A stretch of 64,000 bases of DNA from Bog-756 sp049521915 (lineage in GTDB: Bacteria; Actinomycetota; Acidimicrobiia; Acidimicrobiales; RAAP-2): NCBI GenBank assembly GCA_049521915.1, contig JBEKOI010000007.1, positions 3,365-67,364 on the forward strand. Reading direction: 5' to 3'. The translations under genes and the position numbers were made by a program. A model generated the notes under the pieces. That model was not told the origin of the DNA, did no database searches, and was given only the letters and a program-made list of their open reading frames with translations. Of this stretch, positions 50,905-58,211 are shown one piece after another; position 1 is the first letter of the stretch; each line of letters opens with the position of its first letter.

Positions 50905-52397
50905 TACCTCCAGACTGCCCAGGCTCTCGATCGTGATGAACGTTGACGTCGACGAGGAGCCGGAGCCCGTGCTGCCGGTCGAGCCCGTGCTGCCGGTCGA
51001 GCCCGTGCTGCCGGTCGAGCCCGTGCTGCCGGTCGAGCCCGTGCTGCCGGTCGAGCCCGTGCTGCCGGTCGAGCCGAGCCCGTGCTGCCGGTCGAGCCCG
51101 TGCTACCGGTCGAGCCCGTGCTACCGGTCGAGCCCGTGCTGCCGGTCGTCGACGAACCAGATCCGCCCACCGTCTCACCGACCGAGTTGTTGACCGTGGT
51201 GACGGTGCCGCTGATTGATGCCACCAGAGTGCAGTCAGCCAATGCTTTTGTGTCCGTTGTAACCGTCGCCTCATCTTGGGTGACCGTCGCTTCATCCTGG
51301 GCGATCGTCGAGGGAGTCACCTGCAGGCTCGCTTGAGCAGACTGGACGGTCAGCTCCTGTGCCGACACCGTCGACTGGTCCTTGGCCACGGCCTGCTGGT
51401 AAGTGGTGATGTCCTGCTGATCGGTGACACACGAGCTCTGTGCGGTGGCGAACACAACGGCGACTCCGGCCGACGTTCCGGCAGAGTTGGTGGCCACGAT
51501 GCGAAAGAGGTAGCCGGTGTTGGGTGCGAGACCGGTTACCGTCGCTGACACCTGCTGGGGAGTTGAGCTCGACCCGGCGTTGGTGGATGCCGTCGACGTG
51601 CCGAACGAGGCGGTCGTGCCGTACTCGAAGTAGTAATCCGTGGACGCCCCTTCGGGATTGACCGTGGCGCTCAGGGTCACAGATGTCGTACCGGCACCGC
51701 TGGTGGATCCCGTTGTCACGACCGGAGCCGAGACAGAATGGGACACGTCGACGCTGGGCGTGCCGCCTCCCGCCGTGCCCGTCGAACCAGTTCCGGAGGT
51801 CCCCGATGTGCTGCTCGATGCTCCGCTACTGGCGCTGCTTGACGATGTAGAGGCCGGACAATCGAGGGCCTGGTCGGCAGCGTAGGTGGACTGCGCCGTC
51901 TGCAGAGATGTCTGATCGCTGGTTAGCTGGTTTTGGTCCGAGGTCAGCTGCTGTTGGGCCGAGACCAACGTGGCCTGGTTCTGCGCCTGTTGCGCCGGCG
52001 TCCCTCCGGCCTGGTCGTGAGCGAGCGTAGTTTGGGCGCCCGCCAGCGACGCTTGCGCGGATTGAAGGTTCGCCTCGGCTTGGGTGGAGTCGATAGTGGC
52101 CAGGACCTCTCCAGCTGTGACCTTGTCGCCCACTGCCACGTTGACAGCGGTGAGGGTGCCGGAATTGTTGAAGTCCTCTTCCGCCGACGTGGCCGCGGAG
52201 GTGTTACCAGAGGCGGATACGCTCGACTGCACGGTCCCTCGCGTCACGGAAACCGTTCTGGCCACACCAGTTGATGCCGCAGATGGTGATTGGTAGATCG
52301 AGTACAGAGCAATTGTGGCAGCGGCGGCAACGGCGAGCGTCAAGGCGATGTAGCCGATCAGTTTGCGCCGTGAGCGGCCAGCGTTTCGTTCAGGCAT
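50904..52397 (-). CDS. N-terminal part of the split HlyD/MacA-type adaptor with inserted FN3-like domain
   Basis: Starts with a membrane anchor (residues 15-35) and a biotinyl-lipoyl half (VNVAVGDKVTAGEVLATIDS), then a coiled-coil hairpin (residues 105-175 and 325-385). Between the two hairpin halves sits a fibronectin-III-like domain (about 224-318, with YYFEYGTTASFG and APNTGYLFRIVATNSAG), bracketed by Cys180 and Cys323. The second lipoyl half (SISGTVTTVNNSVGETV) leads into (GST)n repeats, after which the frame is lost and residues become Arg/Ala-rich until a stop. Adaptor for the MacB-type exporter. Confidence 0.82.
   Translation of the reverse strand: MPERNAGRSRRKLIGYIALTLAVAAAATIALYSIYQSPSAASTGVARTVSVTRGTVQSSVSASGNTSAATSAEEDFNNSGTLTAVNVAVGDKVTAGEVLATIDSTQAEANLQSAQASLAGAQTTLAHDQAGGTPAQQAQNQATLVSAQQQLTSDQNQLTSDQTSLQTAQSTYAADQALDCPASTSSSSASSGASSSTSGTSGTGSTGTAGGGTPSVDVSHSVSAPVVTTGSTSGAGTTSVTLSATVNPEGASTDYYFEYGTTASFGTSTASTNAGSSSTPQQVSATVTGLAPNTGYLFRIVATNSAGTSAGVAVVFATAQSSCVTDQQDITTYQQAVAKDQSTVSAQELTVQSAQASLQVTPSTIAQDEATVTQDEATVTTDTKALADCTLVASISGTVTTVNNSVGETVGGSGSSTTGSTGSTGSTGSTGSTGSTGSTGSARPAARARPAARARPAARARPAARARPAARARPAARAPAPRRRQRSSRSRAWAVWR
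50963..51147. repeat. 18-bp tandem repeat with a 5-bp frame-breaking duplication
   Basis: Ten copies of GAGCCCGTGCTGCCGGTC (two carry one substitution, CTACCG). Units 1-6 cover 50963-51070 and units 7-10 cover 51076-51147; between them GAGCC is duplicated (51071-51075). On the minus strand the units encode GSTGST in frame, and the 5-bp insertion shifts the frame, splitting the adaptor gene. Confidence 0.93.
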
Positions 52398-52449
52398 GAG
52401 GTGGGATCCCTTTCAATGTTCGTCGACAGGTGGCGGGGTCAGGTTCCTG

Positions 52450-53055
52450 TCAACCCGAGGTCGGTGAGGCCGTCGAGGGGGGAGTGGAACCGGCCTTCGG
52501 TCTCAGCGCCGCACACGCGGTCTGGGCCGCCTGGTAGGCAGCACTGGAGGCATTGACAGAACTGGGAGTGGATCCAGATGGGTTGCTCGGTAGCGTGACC
52601 CCGTGGAGCTTCAGGCAATTGCGGTAGGCAGCAAAAGCCGAACTGTTGGCGGAGGTCCCACCGAAGCCGCCGAAGCCGCCCTTCGGTTCAACGCTGGCAC
52701 ACGCCTTGGCTGCCGCCGCGAACTTCGAGTTGTTGGCGAACCCACTCCCATCGGGAGCGCCTCCAGAACCCGTAGGGGGAGTGCCTTCACCCGGCGCCCC
52801 ACCGGCGCCGGATGGAGGTCTGCCGGACCCGGAAAAGCTGGGCAGGCTCACCCCGTGCTTGGACAGACACTGCCGGAACGCCGAAAGTGACGCCCCACTG
52901 GACGCCTTGGCGGACGACGTCGTCGAAGTGGTGGCAGCCGAACCGCTACTACTGCAGGCGCTGAACAGAAGACCGAGGACACCAAGAACCAGCACGGCAC
53001 TCGCATACCGGTGCGTCCGGCTTCCCGGTCGAACGGGGGCATATTTGAGGATCAT
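52450..53055 (-). CDS. Secreted lipoprotein with two copies of a CLxxHGVxLP module
   Basis: A 201-residue lipoprotein (signal helix ASAVLVLGVLGLLFSAC, lipobox FSAC). The mature part has two internal repeats: FRQCLSKHGVSLPSF...KFAAAAKACASVEPKG and YRNCLKLHGVTLPSN...AYQAAQTACAALRPKA, each with two cysteines that may form a disulfide. ATG 53055 is chosen; the frame runs to 53175 without support. First gene of the MacB-type export operon. This module is seen in actinobacterial secreted proteins, with no known function that I can name. Confidence 0.78.
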   Translation of the reverse strand: MILKYAPVRPGSRTHRYASAVLVLGVLGLLFSACSSSGSAATTSTTSSAKASSGASLSAFRQCLSKHGVSLPSFSGSGRPPSGAGGAPGEGTPPTGSGGAPDGSGFANNSKFAAAAKACASVEPKGGFGGFGGTSANSSAFAAYRNCLKLHGVTLPSNPSGSTPSSVNASSAAYQAAQTACAALRPKAGSTPPSTASPTSG

Positions 53056-53103
53056 GAGTGGCACGATGACACGTTGATCTGTGAAACCTGTCCAGGGAAC
53101 TTG

Positions 53104-53114
53104 CGAGTTTCCTG
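53104..53114 (-). promoter_or_regulatory. Candidate response-regulator half-site upstream of the export operon
   Basis: CAGGAAACTCG on the minus strand, ten of eleven bases identical to the first repeat (CAGGAAACTCT) upstream of the second response-regulator gene. It lies 49 bp before ATG 53055 of the lipoprotein gene, in the divergent promoter interval. Confidence 0.35.
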
Positions 53115-53184
53115 AAGGGCCTCCACGGTCGCTACACCCCTCCTGCGAACGACCGTCTCTCGTCGAAACAGTCAACCAACCTTA

Positions 53185-53213
53185 AGGAGATCGAGAGGTA
53201 GGACTGCCAGCAT
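53185..53213 (+). promoter_or_regulatory. Direct repeats and -10 of the first response-regulator gene
   Basis: AGGAG (53185) and AGGTA (53196) start 11 bp apart. The last AGG begins 12 bp before a -10-like CAGCAT (53208-53213), which is 6 nt before GTG 53220. The same geometry recurs at the second regulator gene. Confidence 0.45.
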
Positions 53214-53219
53214 GCACGC

Positions 53220-53900
53220 GTGCCACCTCGCATTCTGGTCGTTGAGGACGAAGAGAATGTTGCCTATGTGATAGTCACTGCTCTCGGACTCGCGGGCTTC
53301 GACACCGCCGAAGCAGCCAATGGGTTCGACGGCCTTCGGCTTGCCGGATCCGGCGACCAGGTGGACCTCATCATCGTCGACGTAATGATGCCGGGGATCG
53401 ACGGTTTCGAACTCTATGAACGTCTGCGAGCCAAAGGAGTAGACGCGCCGGTCATCTTTCTCACAGCACGTGATGGGCTGCAGGACCGGATCAAAGGACT
53501 GAGCCTCGGCGCCGACGACTACCTTACAAAGCCATTTCATGTCGAGGAACTCGTCGCCAGGGTCAGATCGATCTTGCGACGCACCGGCCACGTGCCTGAG
53601 TCCCGCGTGATCACCTCGGACAACCTGGTTCTGAATGACGATGTCCGGCGGGTGGTGCGCGGTGAAGAGGAGATCGATCTCTCACCCATCGAGTACCGGC
53701 TGCTCCGATTCCTGATTCGAAATGCCGGCCACGTAATGAGCAAAGAGGAAATCCGTGACCACGTCTGGAACTACGGCTTCAACGGCGAAGCCACGGTCGT
53801 GGAGACATTTGTCTCATCGCTGCGTAAGAAGATCGATAGCAAGCCACCCCAGCTCATCCACACCGTGCGAGGTGTCGGATACCGATGGGACGGTCGTTGA
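53220..53900 (+). CDS. OmpR/PhoB-family response regulator (copy 1)
   Basis: A 226-residue regulator: receiver domain (ILVVEDEENVAYVIVTALGLAGF, phosphoacceptor Asp54 in VDVMMPG, Thr in FLTARD, Lys in LTKPFHVEEL) and a C-terminal winged-helix domain (SPIEYRLLRFLIRNAGHVMSKEEIRDHVWNYGFNGEATVVETFVSSLRKKIDSKPPQLIHTVRGVGYRWDG). GTG 53220 matches the N-terminus of the paralogue. Divergent from the MacB-type operon and followed by a second regulator of the same length and a histidine kinase. Confidence 0.93.
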   Translation: MPPRILVVEDEENVAYVIVTALGLAGFDTAEAANGFDGLRLAGSGDQVDLIIVDVMMPGIDGFELYERLRAKGVDAPVIFLTARDGLQDRIKGLSLGADDYLTKPFHVEELVARVRSILRRTGHVPESRVITSDNLVLNDDVRRVVRGEEEIDLSPIEYRLLRFLIRNAGHVMSKEEIRDHVWNYGFNGEATVVETFVSSLRKKIDSKPPQLIHTVRGVGYRWDGR

Positions 53901-53964
53901 AGGCGGCAGCGGCATTCGGACCGGAGCTCCATCAACCTGACAGCAGCGACACCTATCTGATCCA

Positions 53965-54005
53965 CAGGAAACTCTGAGGAAACCTCAAGGAAGTACTGAC
54001 AACAT
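53965..54005 (+). promoter_or_regulatory. Three 11-bp direct repeats and -10 of the second response-regulator gene
   Basis: CAGGAAACTCT (53965), GAGGAAACCTC (53976) and AAGGAAGTACT (53987) are contiguous 11-bp units, the spacing used by OmpR/PhoB-type dimers. The last AGG is 12 bp upstream of CAACAT (54000-54005), which is 6 nt before ATG 54012. The -35 position falls within the repeats, as expected for activation by the bound regulator. Confidence 0.65.
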
Positions 54006-54011
54006 CCGACC

Positions 54012-54692
54012 ATGCCTCCCCGAATCCTTGTAGTCGAGGACGAAGAGAACGTCGCCTACGTGGTGACCACGGCCCTCCGGCTAGCCGGATTTGACGCTGT
54101 CGAGACACAGAATGGCCGTGAAGCACTGGCGCTCACGGCCGATCCTCAATCATTTGACCTCATCATCCTTGACGTCATGCTCCCAGACCTTGACGGATTC
54201 GAAGTGTGCCGACGTATGCGCTTCGAAGGAATCGGCATCCCCGTGGTCTTCCTCACCGCTGCCGACGCCATTGAGGAGAGAGTCCGCGGTCTGACCATTG
54301 GCGGCGACGACTACCTGATCAAGCCGTTCAGCGTCGAGGAATTGGTAGCGCGGGTGCAGGTAATTCTTCGCCGCACTGGCGCCTCGGCCACTCCGCAGCT
54401 TCTGAGCTGTGCCGACCTGGTACTCGACGACGATGCCCATGTGGTAACCCGTCACGGAAAGGTGGTGGCGCTATCTCTGACCGAATACAAGCTGCTCCGT
54501 TTTCTACTCCGCAACGCCGGGCATGTCATGAGCAGAGCCCAAATCCTCGATCACGTGTGGAACTACGACTTCGAGGGCGAGTCGACGGTGGTGGAGACGT
54601 TCGTCTCCCTTCTGCGGCGGAAGATCGATGCCAAGCCTCCTCGATTGATCCACACCGTGCGTGGGGTCGGGTACCGATTGGACGGGCGCTGA
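54012..54692 (+). CDS. OmpR/PhoB-family response regulator (copy 2)
   Basis: A 226-residue paralogue of the preceding gene, identical over MPPRILVVEDEENVAYV. Phosphoacceptor Asp54 in LDVMLPD, Thr in FLTAAD, Lys in LIKPFSVEEL; the winged helix is SLTEYKLLRFLLRNAGHVMSRAQILDHVWNYDFEGESTVVETFVSLLRRKIDAKPPRLIHTVRGVGYRLDG. All receiver residues are kept. Its stop is 7 bp before the kinase start, so it is the likelier direct partner. Tandem duplication with divergence is the simplest origin. Confidence 0.94.
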   Translation: MPPRILVVEDEENVAYVVTTALRLAGFDAVETQNGREALALTADPQSFDLIILDVMLPDLDGFEVCRRMRFEGIGIPVVFLTAADAIEERVRGLTIGGDDYLIKPFSVEELVARVQVILRRTGASATPQLLSCADLVLDDDAHVVTRHGKVVALSLTEYKLLRFLLRNAGHVMSRAQILDHVWNYDFEGESTVVETFVSLLRRKIDAKPPRLIHTVRGVGYRLDGR

Positions 54693-54699
54693 TCAACTC

Positions 54700-56103
54700 G
54701 TGACGCTCCGCCGTCGTCTCTATATTGCCGCTGTTGTGCTCTTGGTGGCCGTTGTCTTGCTTGGAGTGCTGCTGATCCGGACGGTAGAAGCAGCCGAATT
54801 CCAGCAGCTCGACCAACAACTCGAATCAGCCTTCCCCGTGGTCGGCTCGATTGATCGAGCGCCCCTGGGTTCTGCCGTCCGTCCTTCAGGCCCGTCGCGA
54901 GACCGCCTTCCGGGGAATGGGATCAGTGAGTTCTACGTCGCCACCTTGTCCCAAGGTCACAGGAACGTGCTCGTCAGCCCGCTTGGCGATCACGGTCAGA
55001 GCCCACAGATTCCCTCGATCGTCTCGAAGCCGATCCAGCACGACGTCGTCGTGACGACGGTGGGATCACGCACAGGCCCCGATCGGTGGCGAGCTGTGCT
55101 TATCCGACCTCCCAACACCAAAGTGGAATTACTCGTGGCTATCTCTCTTAACCAGGTGGACGCCACGGTCAATCGACTCCGGCTCGCTGTGCTCGGAGCT
55201 GGGCTCGTCATCTTCGGAGTCCTCATTGCTGCGGGGTTTTGGGTTGGCCGGCTTGGCCTCCGCCCCATCGCGGAGGTGACCGAGGTGGCCGATGCCATCA
55301 CCGCGGGTGACAGGTCTCGACGAGTCACCGGCGGGCGCCAGGGTACCGAGGCGGCGCACCTCGCTCAAGCTTTCAACGTCATGCTCGACGAGCAACAGTC
55401 GACCGAGGTCCGACTGCGCCAGTTCATTGCCGACGCATCGCACGAGCTCCGCACGCCGGTATCGGTGATCATGGGAATCGCCGACCTCTGGCGTCAGGGG
55501 GATCTACGTAGCGGCGGTCTGCGGGACGATGCCATGCGCCGTATCGGTCAATCGAGCGCACAGATGGCGGGACTGGTTGAGGACCTGCTGCTCCTGGCCC
55601 GACTCGATGAAGGTCGACTCCTCGACCGGACCTGTGTAGACATCGTGTCGCTCGCTCACGACGCCGTCCTCGACGCATCGGCGACAAACCCCACCCGAGA
55701 GATTCGAGTAGTCAACGACGGACCCGTGGTCACAGAAGGTGACCCCGCTGCTCTCCGCCAGGTCATCGTGAACCTGATCACCAACTGCCTTAGACACACA
55801 CCCCCAACGGCCACGGTTGCGGTCCGGATGTACCAGGTGCAAGGTTGCGCGGTCCTCGAGGTTGAGGACTCCGGCCCGGGCATGGATAGTGAGAGCGCAG
55901 CCCACGCCTTCGACCGTTTCTGGCGAGGTGAAGCCAGTCGAACCCGAGCAGGGACCGGACTCGGCCTTCCCATCGTGGCCGGACTGGTCACCGCCCACGG
56001 AGGTCACGTCACGCTCGACTCCAGTCCCAGCAGAGGTACCGAGGTTCGGGTGTTCCTCCCAAGGCACGTTGCCGATCGGGACGTCCAGAGTGCCTCGACG
56101 TGA
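54700..56103 (+). CDS. Sensor histidine kinase
   Basis: A 467-residue kinase: helix 1 (residues 7-27), an extracytoplasmic sensor of about 130 residues, helix 2 (VLGAGLVIFGVLIAAGFWVG), HAMP (LRPIAEVTEVADAITAGDRSRRV), HisKA with His248 in DASHELRTPVSVI, and HATPase_c with DPAALRQVIVNLITNCLRH (N box), VEDSGPGMD (G1) and GTGLGLPIVAGLV (G2). GTG 54700 follows the second regulator by 7 bp. It is presumably cognate to one or both upstream regulators; the signal is unknown but probably an envelope stress, given the divergent MacB-type exporter. Confidence 0.93.
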   Translation: MTLRRRLYIAAVVLLVAVVLLGVLLIRTVEAAEFQQLDQQLESAFPVVGSIDRAPLGSAVRPSGPSRDRLPGNGISEFYVATLSQGHRNVLVSPLGDHGQSPQIPSIVSKPIQHDVVVTTVGSRTGPDRWRAVLIRPPNTKVELLVAISLNQVDATVNRLRLAVLGAGLVIFGVLIAAGFWVGRLGLRPIAEVTEVADAITAGDRSRRVTGGRQGTEAAHLAQAFNVMLDEQQSTEVRLRQFIADASHELRTPVSVIMGIADLWRQGDLRSGGLRDDAMRRIGQSSAQMAGLVEDLLLLARLDEGRLLDRTCVDIVSLAHDAVLDASATNPTREIRVVNDGPVVTEGDPAALRQVIVNLITNCLRHTPPTATVAVRMYQVQGCAVLEVEDSGPGMDSESAAHAFDRFWRGEASRTRAGTGLGLPIVAGLVTAHGGHVTLDSSPSRGTEVRVFLPRHVADRDVQSAST

Positions 56104-56381
56104 CTTCACAGCGTCGGCGCCCTTACGCGCTGGCCCTGGGCGTCCTCGCTGCAGACCTGAAGGTTCATCGGCCAGGCGTCCATCGTGTGCTGAGAATGGG
56201 CCGCCCTCCTGTCGCGAACCAACGCTGACACCAATGAAGCCCCGACTCGGACTCAAGTCTTCTTCCTGTCGTCGGGAACCACGTCCAAACCTTCCGCCTC
56301 GAACACCCTGGGCAGAAGGGTCACAGCCAATCTGCAGGGAATCTGGATCCCTTGCCAATGTCTGTGCCGCATCATGGCGCA

Positions 56382-57356
56382 ATGGCGACATCCACTGCCT
56401 CAGGACGCGAGCCACATTCTGACTTCGCGGTCATGACGAAAGGTCTTACCAAAGCCTATGGGACTCGAATGGCGGTAAGCGGCATCGATTTGGCGATTCC
56501 GCGCGGGTCGCTGTCGGGATTTGTCGGACCAAACGGCGCGGGAAAGACCACGACCATACGGATGCTGCTCGACCTGATCCGCCCGACGGCTGGAGCTGGG
56601 TGGGTGCTGGACAAGCCACTCAACAGGCCGAGCGAATTCCTCCCCAAAGTGGGTGCCCTCGTCGAGAATCCGGCCTTTTACCCCGCCCTGTCGGGACGTG
56701 AGAACCTTCGAGTACTGTCAAGGCTCGGAAATATCGCCGACGACCGAATCGAGCCGCTGCTGGAGATGGTCGGCCTTGGCGAACGAGGCGATGACCATTT
56801 CCGGTCGTACTCGCTCGGAATGAAACAGCGACTCGGTATCGCCGCTGCCTTGCTCCCCGACCCGGAGCTATTCATTCTTGACGAGCCCACGAATGGGCTC
56901 GACCCAGCAGGGATCGCGGAGATGCGGGTTCTGCTCCAAACCATCGCCAAAGATGGCCGGACGGTACTTGTCTCGAGCCACCTCCTCTCAGAGGTCGAAC
57001 AGATGTGCACACATCTGGTTGTCATCCGCTCAGGCAAGCTGGTCTTCCAGGGACAGGTCAGCGATCTATTGGACGCCCAGAATGTCGAAGTGACAGCCAG
57101 GCCTGAAGATCCGGCAGATCTGATGGCCCTTGGAATCCTCGCCGATCAACTGGGCAAGCGGGCCACTGTCGTCAATGGCCAGGTGACAATCGCAGCCTCC
57201 GACGACGACTTCTCTGGTCAGTTCAACAGGGCTGCAATGGAACGCGGCATCACGCTCGTCCACCTCAGCGCTGACCGACCTCGGCTCGAAGAGGCATTCT
57301 TGGCCCTCACCGATGGCGACAACGAATCCGCCACTTCTTCCTCTCATAACGGCTAG
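56382..57356 (+). CDS. ABC-2 exporter ATP-binding protein (BcrA-like)
   Basis: A 324-residue ATPase: Walker A GPNGAGKTTTIR, signature YSLGMKQRLGIAAA (SLGMKQR form of bacitracin/lantibiotic exporters), Walker B LFILDEPTNGLDP, H-loop SSHLLSEVE. The C-terminal part of about 100 residues is typical of BcrA/NatA. The start is uncertain: ATG 56382 has CATCAT 6 nt upstream; ATG 56358 and TTG 56352 are in frame. With the permease 9 bp downstream it forms a two-component exporter, perhaps a peptide-antibiotic resistance module controlled by the adjacent two-component system. Confidence 0.9.
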   Translation: MATSTASGREPHSDFAVMTKGLTKAYGTRMAVSGIDLAIPRGSLSGFVGPNGAGKTTTIRMLLDLIRPTAGAGWVLDKPLNRPSEFLPKVGALVENPAFYPALSGRENLRVLSRLGNIADDRIEPLLEMVGLGERGDDHFRSYSLGMKQRLGIAAALLPDPELFILDEPTNGLDPAGIAEMRVLLQTIAKDGRTVLVSSHLLSEVEQMCTHLVVIRSGKLVFQGQVSDLLDAQNVEVTARPEDPADLMALGILADQLGKRATVVNGQVTIAASDDDFSGQFNRAAMERGITLVHLSADRPRLEEAFLALTDGDNESATSSSHNG

Positions 57357-57365
57357 CGGCCTGGT

Positions 57366-58157
57366 ATGCGCTATGCCTTCGCCAGTGAATGGATCAAGTT
57401 GCGTCGGAGACGCCTTCTTCTCGGTACCTACCTGGCGTTGGCCACCGTTGCGGCCCTCGGCACTGTTCTCACCTTCGCCACGTCGGGCCAGGTGGAGGGC
57501 GGTCCGGATCCTGCCGCAACCACCAGTATCGCCGCACTCAGAAGCTCGAAAGGCATCACGGCCGGCGTTGAATCTTCGATTATTTTCCTTGGTGTCGTCG
57601 CTTTCGCGATCGCCGCAGCGCAACTTGCCAGCGAATACTCATTGGGGACGCTCCGATCACTCCTGGTTCGGCAATCACGTCGGCAGGTACTGCTCGCCGG
57701 AAAGTTCTTAGCCGTTGTCACCTTCATGCTGAGTGGTGCTGTCGTGGCCACAGGCGCTTCGGTGGCAACTGCCCTCGTAATGGCGCACGTGAAGGGGATT
57801 CCCACTGCTGCCTGGTTTACCTCGAGCGGATTGGGATCGTTGGGCACCGGCCTCGGAAACATCGCGATTGCGGTCACCGGATACGTGACCTTGGGCATGT
57901 TCCTGGCCGTGTTGCTGCGTGCTCCGGTCCTGACCATTGTCGTGGGCATCGCATTCATTCTCATCGTCGAGCAGATCCTTGCGGGCATCGTCACGGAGAC
58001 AGCCCGTTGGCTCCCTGGGCAAGCTCTTTCCGCCGTTGCCCAGGGCGGCACTGGTGGCGTCGGCTACGGCGCCGCACTCGGCGTCAGTGCCGTCTACGTC
58101 CTTTTCGCTCTATGTACTGGCACGATTGTGTTCTGTCGACGCGACGTCAGTGCGTGA
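57366..58157 (+). CDS. ABC-2 type permease
   Basis: A 263-residue membrane protein with six helices. It starts AFASEWIKLRRRRLLLGTYLALATVAALG, the usual cytoplasmic-helix entry, with EYSLGTLRSLLVRQSRRQVLLAGKFLAV as the conserved intracellular loop of ABC-2 permeases (EYxxGTxRxLLxxPxR-like). The final helix is LGVSAVYVLFALCTGTIVFCRRDV. ATG 57366 lies 9 bp after the ATPase stop. Confidence 0.87.
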   Translation: MRYAFASEWIKLRRRRLLLGTYLALATVAALGTVLTFATSGQVEGGPDPAATTSIAALRSSKGITAGVESSIIFLGVVAFAIAAAQLASEYSLGTLRSLLVRQSRRQVLLAGKFLAVVTFMLSGAVVATGASVATALVMAHVKGIPTAAWFTSSGLGSLGTGLGNIAIAVTGYVTLGMFLAVLLRAPVLTIVVGIAFILIVEQILAGIVTETARWLPGQALSAVAQGGTGGVGYGAALGVSAVYVLFALCTGTIVFCRRDVSA

Positions 58158-58211
58158 CAGCGTCTGCCAAAGCACGGAACGAGCCGGCCGGACATGACCT
58201 CTGCAACACGG

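Noticed and set aside
50963..51147. Second regular repeat tract as CRISPR-like
   Set aside because: Again no spacers; it encodes GSTGST in the adaptor.
54526..54819. Minus-strand frame across the regulator/kinase junction
   Set aside because: Antisense to two well-supported two-component genes.
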